Below are positions 11,593 through 25,302 of a stretch of DNA of 64,000 bases, one piece after another. The position numbers and the translations under genes were made by a program. The stretch's first letter is position 1. Each line of letters starts with the position of its first letter. This DNA is from Lineus longissimus (taxonomy: Eukaryota > Nemertea > Pilidiophora > Heteronemertea > Lineidae): NCBI RefSeq assembly GCF_910592395.1, contig NC_088311.1, positions 3,290,501 to 3,354,500 on the forward strand, given 5' to 3'. Below the pieces are notes generated by a model. It had not been told where the DNA came from and did no database searches. It saw nothing but the letters and a program-made list of their open reading frames with translations.

Positions 11593-11994
11593 GTAAGTGG
11601 GGAGCAATGACTCAATAACTCAAGAGAGTGCCAAATTTCTGGTTGTGGTTGTGGGTTTGAGCCCCTTTCAAACTAATCAATTTTCTTTCAATGACAATTT
11701 GGCGATTTGCATTTGAACACATTGGCCCCTTGTCTTTCTGAAGAAAATTTGAGTTGCAGCAAAGTGTCATTATGAACTCAAACTTGGTAGCTTTAACTTT
11801 ATAGAAGTTGTACTGGTTGCAAAGAATGAATGGTTATTCTCTTTCAAGGGTTAAAGCGTCGTCAGGGCTAATTATCCGCAATCACATCATTCTGCACATT
11901 CTCTCCTTACGAATGTCTCCCTGGCAGTTAGGCATATCCTCTGCTTCTCCTGAGACCAATACACCAGGAAGTGCTAATCATTCTACCGCTGCAG

Positions 11995-12143
11995 AAATGT
12001 TAGGGACGTCATATAAGTGTTTCAGTTGCATCAACTCAAATCCGATCCAATTGAAAAGTATTGCCACTGCAGGGGGCAGTCGGTATGCCCGGACTGCACA
12101 CTCGAGACAGAGACAATTAGAGAATTTGCGAACTGGCTTGGAT
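11995..12143 (+). CDS. Possible alternative exon after exon 2
   Basis: The stretch runs from an acceptor (TTCTACCGCTGCAG, AG at 11993-11994) to a strong donor (GGAT then GTGAGT, GT at 12144). In phase 1 it is open for 49 codons, including YKCFSCINSNP, and would close in phase 0. A second frame starting at 12018 is also open and reads a Cys-rich stretch (YCHCRGQSVCPDC), so the true frame is unclear. If either is used, the gene would end near 15.4 kb instead of 61.9 kb. Confidence 0.25.
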
Positions 12144-13537
12144 GTGAGTGATGTCCATTTTATTGCCTACACGACATGAATACAGTTGATGAATTGCAAA
12201 TTTCATTTCGACACCAAACTTGTTCCCTTGGCATAGCCTGTTGGTTTTCATGCACATCTTGCCACTTTGCTAATGTTACCAGGCTGTAGGGAATACTTCC
12301 TATCATATTATGCCTTGGGTTGAAATGCACGATTCAGTGTAAGATGGTGCTGTGGGGGTTGTTTGTAAACATATTCAATAAGTGTCTGGCACCATGCTAC
12401 CCGCTGGAACAGTGGAACAGAACACAAGAGACTGTTTCTCCAGAAAGTCCTCAGGCAAGATAGAAGTTTTTGTCTGCTTTTGGTTCACTATTCATCGAGC
12501 ATTAAAGAAACAATCGATTGTCAATCTATCTGTCTAGTTACTATCCTGCTTGAGGGCTTAAACTGGTAGTGTACTAAGTTCTCCGTTTACTTTACTTTTC
12601 TCATGCAACCATTAAGTTCATAATACACCTCTACCGGACTGAAGTGTTTGCTTATTCGGGATATCCTGGGGGAAACTGGTTTTAGTGACTAGTCGGGTGA
12701 AGAAAACTCCTTTTATGGCCAGATTCATGATTCTCATTAAGAATTCAACTCTGAGCTGTGTAAGAGCTGTATTTGCATCCCCACCCCCAGGCATGCTGTT
12801 GCACAGTGCTTTTGACTTTGTGGACATGTAGGACACAGTCCATTGCTGGGAGTCCGCTCCCTTTCCATGGAGTCATAGGATTTGACTGAGAGGAGCACCA
12901 AATCGGAATGGGTCTAAAAGGTATTCAAATTTCAGGTGGCACCATTAAAGTGCACCACTCCCTGGATCCAAACAAGAGTTAAGCTCATTATCAGCAAAAA
13001 CCATCAGATCAGATCATTGCATGTAATTACCCAAGTCATATTCAGCCAACCATCAATTTTAGGATATTATATTTGAAAATACCTGTTCTTCAATCTAATA
13101 TCTCTGAAATTTGATCTTTTCATTAATCCCTTAAATCAAATGAAGCGTGACCTTTGGTTCACCCTCACGTGTCGACCTGACGAAACGTGACATACACAGT
13201 ATCCTATCCCTCTAATTCTGATGACAATTTCATATGGCTTTGGGCTACAAAACTCATTTGACAATTGAAACCCTCCATCGACATGCTAGAAGCTTGGTCT
13301 TGACTGTAGAAGCTTATCAAAATCATTATGAGATTACGTGTCTTAATTTTTGAAGTCTCGTGCTTAAGGAGTCAGTTGCTAGGTGGAACGGTGATTAGAT
13401 GCACTCAGTTCGTTGAATGTGCTAATCTGGTTCTTGTGTTGAAATCCCGTTGATATTTCAGGGCCAACGATTATGAATCATCTCATCAAAATCCAAATTT
13501 TGGCAATCTCATGTGTTGTTGACTCACATTGACTCAC

Positions 13538-13594
13538 CTGTGGGCTAACATTTTTCATACTACTTGTTAGTACACAAACATCTATTTGAATTTC
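13538..13594 (-). CDS. Small exon-like segment, minus strand
   Basis: Nineteen codons are open between an acceptor ending TTCAAGTAG and a strong donor, CCACAG then GTGAGT. Phase is 0-0 and the reading is EIQIDVCVLTSSMKNVSPQ. No partner exon with matching phase was fixed nearby, and the segment is short enough to arise by chance. Confidence 0.2.
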
Positions 13595-14559
13595 CTACTT
13601 GAATATATTGAAGATGAGGTGTCGAAAATGAAAGCTTAAAGCCTTTATAGTACCAGTGTTATTCAGTTGTGCCTATCTGACACAAATGAAGTGCTTTACA
13701 GAAATGTGTCTACTTTAAGATGGTGTCAAGCACATGAATTGCATGTTCACACATACCATTTGAATGACAAATCTAAGTTTTTCGAAGTTGTCTCTTGTCA
13801 TTTCTAGTGTTTTCAAGCATGTTACGCACACCATTCCTACATTTCTTGAGATTGTCTTTACATCTAGTGTTTGCAAACAAGCTGACACTCATCACTGAAG
13901 TCAATGAGATGTTACGCACACCCGGCCCTGACACAGCACACCCGACCAGACAGACAGCGCCTCTGAATCACTCAGACAATGTCTCGGACATGAACACCGA
14001 ACTAATCACGAATACACCATGGTAAGGAGGTGGATGCAAATGAGCGTCAAGCGACGACAGTTCCTGATCCAATTTTGCGACAACGTGATGTCATTTTGAT
14101 GATCCCATCTACCGCGTCGCCTCTCAATGTCGTGGCCGATGTCTTATCTACTTGCGTCGTACACTAAGATCTATCTCGACAGGCAAAATTTAATTATCGT
14201 CTTGAGATTTTCGACCTACTCTGAGTTCTCGCTGGGTTCCTCCACTACCACACTTTTAAGGACCATGAATCATCACATCTCGACGTCGGGAACTAATTTT
14301 AAACAAGAAGTCGATTACGGAGACATTTTTTTAGCATCATTATCTTATTTTGTGATGTTGCATTAGTTTGCATCCATGGTCTTAACCCTTGAACTGGAAA
14401 TCGGAAGTTTCCGAAAAGCTTGGTTTACGATGTTTTTCATGGAAATAAATTGCTGAACTTAGATAGATTTTTTTTTCGGCCCATTGCAACAAAACAACCA
14501 TTAAGTTACCTTCTGATATAACTGCTTGCCAATCTTCTAAAAAGAGTCATTTGTGGCTG

Positions 14560-14797
14560 AAAAAATGGTCAAGTATCTTTTGACAGGTGGTCATTAGATG
14601 ATACCGCAGAAGTGCTATGTCATTAACCCAGTGATGCACAAGTTACGGTTTAGTTTCTCAGAGGGTCCAAATAGCCGGCCAGTTCATGCCATATCAATGA
14701 CAATATCATTAGCCCGATACAAAAAATGGTCATTGTGTTTTGGCAGCTGGTCATTTGGTGATACCTTAGAAATGCTATATTATTATTAACCCAGTGA
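14560..14797. repeat. Two-copy direct repeat of about 75 bp
   Basis: Copies at 14560-14634 and 14721-14797 both begin AAAAATGGTCA, contain GGTCATT followed by GATGATACC or GGTGATACC, and end TTAACCCAGTGA. The spacing is 161 bp. No coding signal. Confidence 0.75.
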
Positions 14798-14952
14798 GAA
14801 ATAGGATTAATTGAAAAGGTAGTGGCCATTCTTATTGTGCTGCAGGTGGAATATCTGACCAAGTGTCAGTGTCTTGTCACATAATAGGCAATCTTATGAC
14901 AAAATGACCATTGACATAATGACATGTTACCCAAGTTATTACGTGACTCAAG

Positions 14953-15079
14953 GTGCTATCTGGACAGTGGGCCTCGGCCATTCTGAGTAAAGTCGGCATA
15001 CCGTTCTTGAATATCAATGCAACTGATGCAGTGTGTTGCGACAGAAATCAGTGGTGTGTGGAGAGCTTGAGTAAACCAG
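14953..15079 (+). CDS. Possible alternative exon, plus strand
   Basis: Open in phase 0 from the acceptor ending GACTCAAG (AG at 14951-14952) to AAACCAG then GTAATG (GT at 15080), closing in phase 1. It includes GIPFLNINATDAVCCDRNQW followed by C. Phase 0 fits the 11995-12143 candidate, and phase 1 fits the next candidate at 15175. The acceptor tract is mediocre. Confidence 0.25.
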
Positions 15080-15174
15080 GTAATGTGCATATGCTATTAT
15101 CCTTTCAAAAGACTTCTCAAACTGCAAAAACCACAAGTGATACTCTGATGGAATAGCTTTCATTAATGTTGCAG

Positions 15175-15257
15175 AACTCGGTTGGTTCCTGCGCACGCAA
15201 GTCTGCAAGTTCATCTCGGTCAAAACAATACTCATCGCATGTCAATGTTACCGCTGA
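15175..15257 (+). CDS. Possible alternative terminal exon, plus strand
   Basis: The acceptor CATTAATGTTGCAG (AG at 15173-15174) is good. In phase 1 it reads 26 residues with three cysteines and ends at TGA 15255-15257 (final residues ACQCYR). In phase 0 it is open further, to 15357. An AATAAA at 15412 lies about 155 bases after the first stop, so a transcript end here is believable. Confidence 0.25.
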
Positions 15258-15411
15258 CGATTCCAATGTCAATTTATCGACCGTACGTTTCAAATTATTG
15301 CCTCACGTGTGCAAGTATTATGATAATCAGCATGTTTCTTATGTAGGTGTGTGATAGCAATTTGTGATGGCTACGATTATTTGTACGGTGGTTCTACTGT
15401 ATCATCTGATC

Positions 15412-15417
15412 AATAAA
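15412..15417 (+). promoter_or_regulatory. AATAAA polyadenylation signal candidate
   Basis: This canonical hexamer lies shortly after the alternative terminal exon at 15175. It only matters if that exon is real, since AATAAA is frequent in AT-rich DNA. Confidence 0.3.
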
Positions 15418-15654
15418 ATACAACAAGCCATGATACCTGTCTGTTTTCATTATGCTCTTTTGTTTAGCAGTAAAAAAGTATACATCCATGTATCATGTTG
15501 CATGATATAGCCATGCTGAATTGATCAGTCATTCCTTGTTGACAAGGGAGAATACTACATGTAGTAGGTTTTGAGTTGAATTGAATCAACCATCTAAGTT
15601 GAAAGGGGTTTAGAGAGAAAGGTTGGCTCTAAGAGGTTTTCATCGCTTTCAAGG

Positions 15655-15682
15655 TACAGTTGAACCCCGGTCGACGATGTGA
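15655..15682 (-). repeat. Fragment of a dispersed repeat end
   Basis: ACAGTTGAACCCCGGTCGAC is close to the reverse complement of the GACCGGGGTTCCACTGTA end near 33170-33195. The two look like opposite-strand fragments of one repeat family. Confidence 0.45.
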
Positions 15683-15699
15683 TGTTCAAAGTGACATAT

Positions 15700-18600
15700 T
15701 CCAGGTTGTTGGCACTGGAGAGACTCGACCAGTTGAGAGAGATCATCATGAGTTTTTCCTGGCTGAATACAGCTCTTGGAGTGGCAATGTTAATTGTTTT
15801 CTCTCTACCTTGCAAGCTCGGGAGCGTGGTGTGAATCAAAATGATCACATAAAAAGTTCTTTCCTAAACGGCACAGTGGGAAACTTACAGAAAAAGATAC
15901 AGCCATCAAGTGCTTTTTGGGTGCGAAGAAGAAGTGAACTCGTACTTAATAAGTAGCTTTCCTTGTTACTTATATTTCCAGTAGCTATCCATTTCGTGTT
16001 GTCATTAGGTGAGGCAACCAGTGGGAGAGAGAGGAAATGAAAAGACACAAAAAGGTTAGGTTCCAACAAGTTCAATTTGGGTTGTTATCGGCATCAGATG
16101 GGAGTGATTTATTGCACCTAGTTGGAGTATTTGAAACCTTCAGCAGGTTTCACTGCTTGAGAAGTCATGTCAGTGCAAGGAAGCAATAAATTGATCACCG
16201 ATGCTTGGCAGATTGCTGCATGGAATATGTGCATGGGTGTTTTGTGTGGAAGCCCTTTGAATAGTGACTGCGCCTTCTTAGCTGAGGTTTGCTTGTTTTG
16301 AAGATTTACGGCATACGGCAATATTGCAAGGGCCTTGTTTTGCATAATAGGATATTGGATTGAATTACGGTGTGTAGCATCTATATATCACACAAAGCTT
16401 TGAGAACATGCCTTCCATCAAGGTTGATATTCTCAAAGGGAGCAGACAGAATGGCCGATGTTTATGCTGGTAGTGAACTTTGAAAATCGTTGAAGTACCT
16501 CAATAAGTTTAAAGCGGGCTTTGTGAAATATGGCTTGAAAAGAGCGATTAACCTTTTGACACATTTGATAAAGCTTTGACAGGAGAACACGCTATGGTGA
16601 CTCCGCCATTGTATCGTTACATGGACCATTTACAGCCGCCATACGTGATGTTGTTGTATTCATTGATTTTTGCTGCTCACGATTTCTTTGATAGTTTCAG
16701 ACAAAGCTTTGGCTTTGGTTCTCATCTTTGAAGGTTATATAGAAAGAACAATGGATTTTTGTACAATATCCTTTTATCGCCTTTTGATATTGTTTGATAA
16801 CGGGTAAGAAAAACGTTACCATGAATCTCTCATACGATGCGGTTCTTTTTAATCTTAATGGCCATTGATCTTTGGTTTCGAAGTGCTGCGCAAAGTCTTA
16901 AATAGAGATTTTCTCTTAGAGACATTCCTGGGTGGTCGTGTGTCATGTATTGCTAAAGGATGCTCAGGCGGTTATGTGTACCACTGCAATTTCCAGCACA
17001 GTACTATGTAGCAGCAAAGACTCCGACTTTAGTCAGAGGAAACCCCACTATCTTGAAGATAAGAGGCCTTTATAGTTGGTTTGGTAGTTCTTCCAAAACT
17101 CTGGCAGTTCATGCGAGGTTGAAAACACTGTATAGTTTAGCTCATTTGTATAATGCGCACACAGCAGCCATTTTCTATGATCACCACATCAACCCAGTTC
17201 ATTAATGCACAGATTAATAAGCGCTGGTTTAATTGACCTATCAAATTAAGCATATATGCTGTTGTTATTTGCTTCCACATTGAAACTGCAGACAAACTGA
17301 AGCTGTGACAATAGCAACGTTGTCGCGGAGGTCTCTATGGTGCAAATGAATTCTGAAGAACAGACTAATTGTAGCATAATGATCTGCCCTCTGGTCTAAT
17401 AAAACATGGAATTTACCGGTTGTTCTGGTGGCATTATTTATCTTGGCTGGAATCGGCTTCAGCACAAACATGATATTTCGAGGATATACGATGTAATGTG
17501 GGCTATTGTCTTGATGATGGTGTCGTAATTGGTTTCTCAGTAGGTTTGTATTTTACTTCAGGCTATTCTGTTATGAAAAGTTATTCCCATCAGGAACAAA
17601 AACATCACACTTGCTTATGATTACAAAAAGCGTTACACAGTAACTTGTACTTTTCATTCACGAGAACAGAGAATCCTATTGATAAATCTTCGATTACCTC
17701 ATCTCAATGCCCGTGATCCATCTCAATCCCCTATGGCCATTCTGACAAGGTATGCTAATGAAGTCTGAAGTGTCGTGTTCCCAGATGCGATTACCCGATT
17801 TTAACACAGCAGTGTCTCCATGACAAATCTTTTGTTCTGGACGTTCATCATGATGGGGAAGACGGCAATACTCTCACACGCAAAAAAGGCTATCAGAAAA
17901 CAATGTCCATGCTGTGTTATTAATCCGATCGCTATGCTCTATTCCTATCTCCCTGATGGCTTCAAGATGATAATGTTAACCCTCTATTGCTGAGGCAACT
18001 TTGGCTGTCATGTTTCTTGTTCATCACAGTGATTATCGTTGCAGGTCAAATCATCAAAAGTTGTTCATTTGTAATGGGCTTTATCAAGTCACCGCAGTCA
18101 TCAACATGCCTCAAATCAAACCTCAAATGGATATTTTTCCCTTGAGAAGGCCAAAAACTATCCCAAAGTTTGTTCTCAGTCTTTATGACTAGTTACTAAG
18201 CTAGTTGATGAAAAACACGAAAGTGACACCTCATCCATTAATTCAAGCCATGCCTCTCCGCAATCACTACCTCATCAGGAAATGAGTTGTGTTTTTCTCC
18301 CCCATTTCCATTCGTGGATGCAAATAACGTTGTTTCTGATAGCCTTGACTAATCTATGACAATAGGAAACAGGATGGGCAGGAAAAGGTTTCATTAAAAT
18401 ATACTTTTCAGGATGTTGGGAAGAGAATCATCAATCTCTTATATTTCCGTCTTTTTGAAAGACAAAAATAGACATTTTTGATGAAAAGGACATAACATCA
18501 ACAAGAGCACATAAGAAATTTAATTAGCAGACGTCATGACCGATGGCAGCAACTTCTTCTCTTCTTCCATGTAATCAACTTTACTTAGTTCTGTTCTGTC

Positions 18601-20550
18601 CATAAGTAACCTAGCTTGTGGCGTTTCGGGACACTTCACATCCAACCTTCTTCTGTGGGATTACTAGGACCAGAACAGGGGCCAACTTTTCTATATAGTG
18701 GTGGATATCTGCACAAGTGATGTTACTTCTGGTTGTCACTGTGCTACATTGGTTACATTACTTCTAACCAGTACAATAGTCTTACAAATCTGTCCAGTTT
18801 GACCACCACCTGTTGCATTGTAAATTGATATTATTTTTCCGTTTCCTGATCGATGGATGAAACGTCTTATGAAACGTCTTATTTCCTTGAGAAAATCTGA
18901 TCATGCTAAGCTTGATTAGAGATATCTGGTAACCATGACAACTGGTGGAGATGGTCATCACTTGCTTATTGAAGCATGTATAACTTAATGACTTGAGAAT
19001 AAGCACGTCTCTGAGAGGGTGTGGCTTGTTTAGGTGAAGAAAAAAGTGTTTAGTTATTGGTTGGTTATGCTGGACCAAAGCAAGAACCTAAGCAGGTTTT
19101 GGTCTGAGATGGACAGGGTTTCAGTTTGTCCCCTTCCTATTATGTTTGAACTGGGTTACTTCTGAAAAGGATGATGGGATTCCAAATGATACTGCTCAAA
19201 AGTAATATCATTTCTGCAATGCTACTATCTGAAACCTTACCTATCCTGTAACATGTTGTACGTATAATCCCAGGAAACTCTACAGGCTGAACATAATAGT
19301 TACGCTTTAAAAGGTTACACGGATCGGCGTTTGAAGATGTATTCTGCTCTTACCATCAATACAGGAAGTCCATAGTCAGAACAATCCATGTCCTCCATCA
19401 ATTAATCAAGGACCAAACTAGGAGAAAGTGTTCCTGATCATCCTCATCAGTCCCCGGAGAGATGATGACTCATCCCGTAAAAAACAAGGTGTCAATGGCC
19501 ATCTTGACAGTGGTAAATGCTTAGCACCAGTGCTGGAGATGCTGGAGGTCCATTGTCTGCCGAGAAAGAAACCTGGCTAGGAGCCCTGACATTGATTAGT
19601 CTCAGGACAATATGATATTTCCAGCCTACAGAAAGCTTACCCACAGCTTCCTATTGAAAGTTATACCAGTGGTTTCAGTTTATTTATGTTGAAATTTGAT
19701 GTCCGGGTGCAGTTATTTTGCCTCAATTTTAGCGTTAATCAGTTCTTGGTATTTGCTGTAAGAGCAACTCGGTGTATTAAATTTAAGTCGAGACCAAAGT
19801 GGCTTTTGTCCATGAATATATCAATTAAACATGTTTTAGCAAACAAGTATATTATTATTTGAAGTGAAGGCAATGGACAGTTTCGTTTGAAATGTGTATG
19901 ACGTGCACATGTCGCGTGAGTTTCTAGGGTGTAGTATTGTACGGATGTTTTGCCTGGCAAAGAATGTTACTTATGAAAAGAACTGTAGTCAACCCAGGTT
20001 TTCTGATGGTTGCACTTCAGGGAAATATGCAAATGGCCCTGACTCCCTGGGAAGCTATGTGTAATTGGTTCCTTGTTTGATAAGGAAATATTTTCTTAAT
20101 GAAATATTAATGTCTTGATTGCTGTAGACCCACATCATATCTAAACAACAGAACGATAACATTGTGTAAGAAATTTGTTGACAATAAATATCAATTAATG
20201 TGCATAATGATGAAATGATTCGGAATGTAACTGCCTTTGCCCCCATGAGCAAATATTTGGACAATTGCTCACTTTTAGTTTGGTCTGGTCTCCTGAGGTT
20301 TGAAAAACTGTCAAGTATAAGAACTTTCTGGTTTTCTTCTGCTACAAATAAGAGAGATGCTCGGCATAGTTATGGGGGAATTGGTGGTAAAATTGTAAAA
20401 AAATCATCTCATTGCATTATCAGTCCTCTCTTGATGCATACTTCTTTGGATACTGGCCGAACAAGGAAGTTATATATGTGCATTGATCATTGATATGATG
20501 GTCATGATATGCTGCTCTTCATGTGTATGTGATCACTTCCCTGAAATTTG
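15700..20550. other. Gene-poor stretch
   Basis: I see only short ORFs without paired splice signals. There is a 12-bp perfect duplication (GAAACGTCTTAT twice, near 18859-18882), and the rest is unremarkable AT-rich DNA. Confidence 0.5.
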
Positions 20551-20575
20551 AGTCAAGGATCGTGCCCTTTGGCGG

Positions 20576-21004
20576 TTGCAACAGATAGCTCTGACTCATC
20601 TCGAACATCATGAGATGATCATTTTGATCCTTTCCCAACTCTAGGAAATTGCAATACCTCCCGCGGTGTCAAGTAGAATCTTGTGTGGGTGAATTCCTCT
20701 TCCAGATGAACAGTCTGGTGAAGATTCTGAGTCCTAAAGATAATGGCCCTTGCCGTTTGAACTATACAGCATTACTTAGAGTAAATACAGGGTGTTCCCC
20801 AAAACATGCTAACATTCCAAACAAAAATCGTCAATAGTTTGATGGTCAAATGTTGCTGAACGACAGTATGGATCTCTAACATGAAATTTGATCTAAAGGA
20901 AGGATGCCCAAAGGATGCGCAGAGGGTGGAAGCAACAGATATCTGTGACTCATCTCACACCATACGATGATCATTTTCGGTCCAAGGAACTTTCAATACC
21001 TCCC
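20576..21004. repeat. Two-copy direct repeat of about 80 bp
   Basis: Copy A (20576-20662) and copy B (20931-21004) share GCAACAGATA, TGACTCATCTC, GATGATCATTTT and CAATACCTCCC in order, with indels between. Diverged, non-coding. Confidence 0.65.
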
Positions 21005-21821
21005 ATAGAGCCCTGCACATCTTGTATCAGTTCTTAGTATCACTGAGCAAGATGGTGCTCATTCTGCACATTCTGTGGCTAATATCATTACAGTAATAGC
21101 AAGGGTCTTGTTAGTCTTGCCAGACGAGTTGATGCTTGTCATGCGACCTTTGCATTACTTGTCGTTAGTCAATATTTGTAGAAGATACCTGATTTGGGAT
21201 GGTTTAGGTGTTACCCTTAAAGGGTCAGTCAGAGTTGATGGTGTCAGGGCGAGGACCTCTTCGAGAAAAGATATCGAAAGAGCAAGCGAAATTACTAAAC
21301 CGCATTGAAAGGCCGATTGCCATATTGCACTACTATCATTGAGTTTGGCTCAATGGGTGTACTATCATTAGTGAACTAAAGGTTCCTGCTACCCTGACCG
21401 CATACTGGGAAGCTAAACATGACATATCATTCAATGAAACTAATTTGACATCAATTATGTTCCCGAATATTTATCCAAAACAGAAACCCAGCACTCCTAA
21501 CCCCAGCACCAGCTGCAAATGCAAATTATAATGGAAAACAGTTATTAACATTTTACAAAGCGAAATGAACTGATCAGCTTCCAGATTTCTGTCCAGACCG
21601 GTGAATTTGATATTGTGTTCTAAATCCCTTTATTCCAGTTCAATACCTTCCTGTAATATCGCTATCATTCATAAACAAAGACGCTAATTCGCCTCCCTCA
21701 TAAATTGACATTTGATCTGTTCTGTACTGGCCACATACAGTTAGAAGACGTGACGGGGAACCCTTGGGTATGATGCTTGACTGATTTTCTTGTAAAATAT
21801 CAAATATATGATGTCGTTTTT

Positions 21822-22105
21822 GGCTCACCGAAGGGGAGCCTGTACAATACTACAGTGTCCAGCGTCCGTCGTCGTCTTCTATCGTCTGTATCCTGTTTCA
21901 AAAGCAGTGGCACGTTTCTTAACTGCTAGGGTTATCAACTTGAAACTTTGTACACAAGACCCCCTAGGTCAGGTTACCTCTGACACTGAATTTCTGCTCA
22001 AAATAAGCAACGTCATCAGTCCCGAAAACAAATATTTTTTTCACGTTTTTTGTTGTTGCTCAAAATGAACTAACATCACCTAAAAGTTCAGCCCCCCAAT
22101 CTTTT
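21822..22105 (+). mobile_element. Dispersed repeat with GGCTCACC start, probable transposon fragment
   Basis: The block begins GGCTCACCGAAGGGGAGCC, itself able to fold, then a GTCGTCGTC-type stretch, then a long segment around AACTTGAAACTTTGTACACA. It finishes with TGCTCAAAAT..AACATCACC, a phrase shared with the repeats at 53771-54046 and 56515-56692. An 86-codon ORF lies inside but has no recognised domain. This style of GTC-rich element is familiar from mollusc-like genomes; the class is not determined. Confidence 0.5.
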
Positions 22106-24929
22106 TGACTTCTTACTGAATCGTTTCTTTGTAATCGATCAGACCTTAGAGACTTCTGCTCCAAATGATAAAAACTTCATGGTTATGACACAAATTAATT
22201 ACTGTCGCTCGCAATTCTTCGATCAGTCAAATTTCCGCCGAACCCAAGTACTTTGTGTGACAGGTAATTCATAGTTACCTGCAACCCGAACTGTACTGAA
22301 CAAAATGGGCGATCCCAGGGGAACGTCTGGGGATGGCTGATTATTTGCAGAAACATTTGATTTTGAATGACGGGAGTCATGGGAATTGGTCCCTGAACAG
22401 TTAAACCTTGTCTCAGACTCCATGCTCGGACGTTCAGGAAAGTGCTGCCTGGTTGGTTGTGCAGGTCAAGCAATTGCTGGGGTCTGTATCATTTCATGCG
22501 CGACATAGAATATTCCAGACGTGCTTGATGCAATGTGGCCGCATCCCAGGCTCCTTAACAGTCAGGCTTTGCCTCACTCTCTAGACGGAGTAGAGTTTTT
22601 CATTTCAACTGAGTTTGACTTCATAGTGTTCATTTGATTCAAAGCTGTGACACCTGCTGTCCATTTTGATCCAATATAACAGTGCTGGAAGTCATTGCTG
22701 GCTGCCAAACTCAATCAGCAGCAGCAGCAGCGAGAGTGACAGTTGACATCTGAAGGTGATTGCATCTGATGTTTGCAAAGGTGTCATGTGCCCCATAGGA
22801 GTTTTCTAAAAATTTAATTGAAAATGCCATTAAAAATCTTAATCAAATAATGTGTTCTTCGGTGGAATTAAAGGCAAGGCCATTTTGTCTAGTGACTTTT
22901 TTTCTCCAATGCTTCTTCCTTGAATATTCCTGTTGAGGTTCAAACATATCGTTGATGTTTTGGGTGCTTTAGCCACCATTAGCTATATGTGTTATTCTGT
23001 TGGTAATGTTGCCCAGGTTACTCATCACTAACAATGATAACTACTGCTGGTTGTTAGAGCTTAATTAACAGTACGACTACCTATGGGAAATAGCCGACAA
23101 CATAATTGATACATATAGAGCCTAAAGCGGTGAAGGAACAAGCCCTAACCTCCTAAAAGGAACTCCTGTCTCCCAAATGGCCGTGGGGTTCGTGGAACTA
23201 CTTAGTCACCTCGTCAATACGCCATCACGATTTAACGATGGTAATATCGGCTGTAACAACCCGACCTTTAGCTCTTTGTCAACATTTATTTTAGGAGGGA
23301 AAGTCATTGATGGAGTTGTGCGCGTCAAGCAAATATTTGTGGGCACCGGGCCATCACTTGGATTTGGAATGCGAAAGGGGAATGATTGTCACTGGTACTA
23401 GTAGCCTTGTCATCGCTTGAACAAGGCAAATGAACCTGTGGATGTACTGTTATGGTGTGCCAGCTTGGAGTTGCCACATTTCATTAGCTATTTCTTCCTG
23501 TACTGACATATACTTTTGGTCATGGGTACATGGTTGCTATGATCATGACTAAAAGCGTTAATGACGACTTAGAATTTTTTTTATGGCATGTTACATATCG
23601 AATGTTTTATGCTCCAGTACAGCCTTGAAGTTATTTTGCAGACTTTAGGGATTTGTGGATAACTGTGCATTTAATTCGTCTAATGCATTAAGCTGAATCA
23701 GCTTAATATCACAATTGACTGTAATCTATTGATCCAAGTAAGATATAATTCCAAGTTTTTGTGAGTTTTATATGCTGTACAAGTTTCTGCACATTAATTA
23801 CGCAGCAGCTTCAGACAAGTTATTGGTGTTTTGGTCATGGGGGGCTAAAACGATTGTGGCGACACTGCTGAGTGTGTGGGAAGTTGTGTTGCCAACTATT
23901 GCTGATATCAAATAATGCTGCATTCTTTGCTTGTGGTTCTCAGTGGTGCTACGATATCATTAAGGCCCCTATAAAAAACACAATTTGTAATATGTTACAG
24001 GATTTAATACCGATACAGGACCAAGCTGCCTATGTGAAGAAAGTGACTTTCACATGTTCACCAACTAAAGCTATTGCCAGAAGTGAATGACTGCCCACTC
24101 CTCCCACATTGAGTTCTTATGATCTTATAAACCAGTCTCAATAGTGTGAAAGTTACCAGAAATCCATGGCGGTCATAGCCTGCGGGATCTTGAATGTGTT
24201 ATTCACTGTGCAAACCAGACATAAAGTCAATCTATCCTTTGATGTATGTTTCGCCCATTCTTGTCACTTTCTATATACCAGCATGTGGTCACTAGTCTAT
24301 CAATCCATAACGAACATTCGACCTAATTAGTTTTGCAAGTTAATTAGATGAGTGCGAAATCGCTTTTTGACATGAAAAGAAAGTTGAGATGTATTGTTCT
24401 GTAACCTTGGAGGGAAGATAATGATGTCATTTTCGTAATATCTGGGACACGGTAATTACTCACGGATTATTTCCTCATGTGTCTGTGGACAGTGACTTCC
24501 GATAATTTTTAGAATCCTTTGTGAAATGGAAATGAGGACCACTGATGTGGTGCATACTTGAGAGACAGACATCTGCATCTTCCTGCATAAATGCGCCTCG
24601 AAGCTCCATTGCTTCTCAGCAACCTTGGACAAATCGCTTTGCTCAATTGTCTTTGAATGTGACATTAAACCACGACTCCTCGTATTGAAAGCTATGCCAG
24701 GGAAGCAAAAGAACCTCCAAGTTAGACGTGTGGTTAGTATGGAGTTGGTCCTTATCTCTTGCTAAACATGGCGTCACTTGGCTCAACCCCAATTGGTGCC
24801 AAAGCGTAGCTTATATCTAATAACTCTTTCTAATAATAAGCACACAACATCCCAGATATCTATCATCAGTAAACAATTCTGATCGCAAAATCAATAATTT
24901 AATTGATAGTAAATTAAATAGTCAGAGAT

Positions 24930-25247
24930 TTATGATGGGTTATTTTTGCCAATGTAGCGTGTTATAATTTTATAGATGAACGCATCCAAAATCATATGAT
25001 TTATCACCAAGTGCAAGAAGACAGAAAGGCTATTTTCTGGCCCATATAGCACGTCATTATCTTGTTCCGCCAACTTGTTGAAAATGATCTTACGGCCTTC
25101 TCTTGTGATGTCATTGATCGAGCGCGTTGGTTTTCCAGCTACGATATGTCCATATTCCGATCCATCCCGAGGGAGTTTTATCAATCTGGCTTCATGATGT
25201 GTCGGGGATTTCGCAGCATCCATCTTGGCAGCTATTATCCTTGACAC
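24930..25247 (-). other. CpG-containing ORF or conserved-element candidate
   Basis: A 105-codon minus-strand ORF with coding-like composition in its first 75 residues (for example ARLIKLPRDGSEYGHIVAGK) and more CpG than its flanks. It opens near a CGTCAAGG context without a clear acceptor. The adjacent sequence at 24880-25010 is packed with ATTA, TAAT and CATATG words. It could be an exon or a non-coding regulatory element. Confidence 0.25.
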
Positions 25248-25302
25248 GTCAAACGGGCGGTTAAATCTTGTTTTTCTTTGGAAACCAATCCGGCAGTGAA
25301 AT

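Noticed and set aside
15550-15602. Excellent minus-strand acceptor ahead of a 40-codon phase-2 frame
   Set aside because: No partner exon with phase 2 nearby and no donor; kept out for lack of support.
15594-15848. Minus-strand 84-codon ORF resembling an extracellular domain
   Set aside because: It runs through the GACCGGGGTTCAACTGTA repeat fragment and lacks a matching donor and acceptor pair, so the likeness is probably chance.
22195-22473. 92-codon minus-strand ORF
   Set aside because: A second overlapping frame is also open, no splice signals bound it, and it abuts a dispersed repeat.
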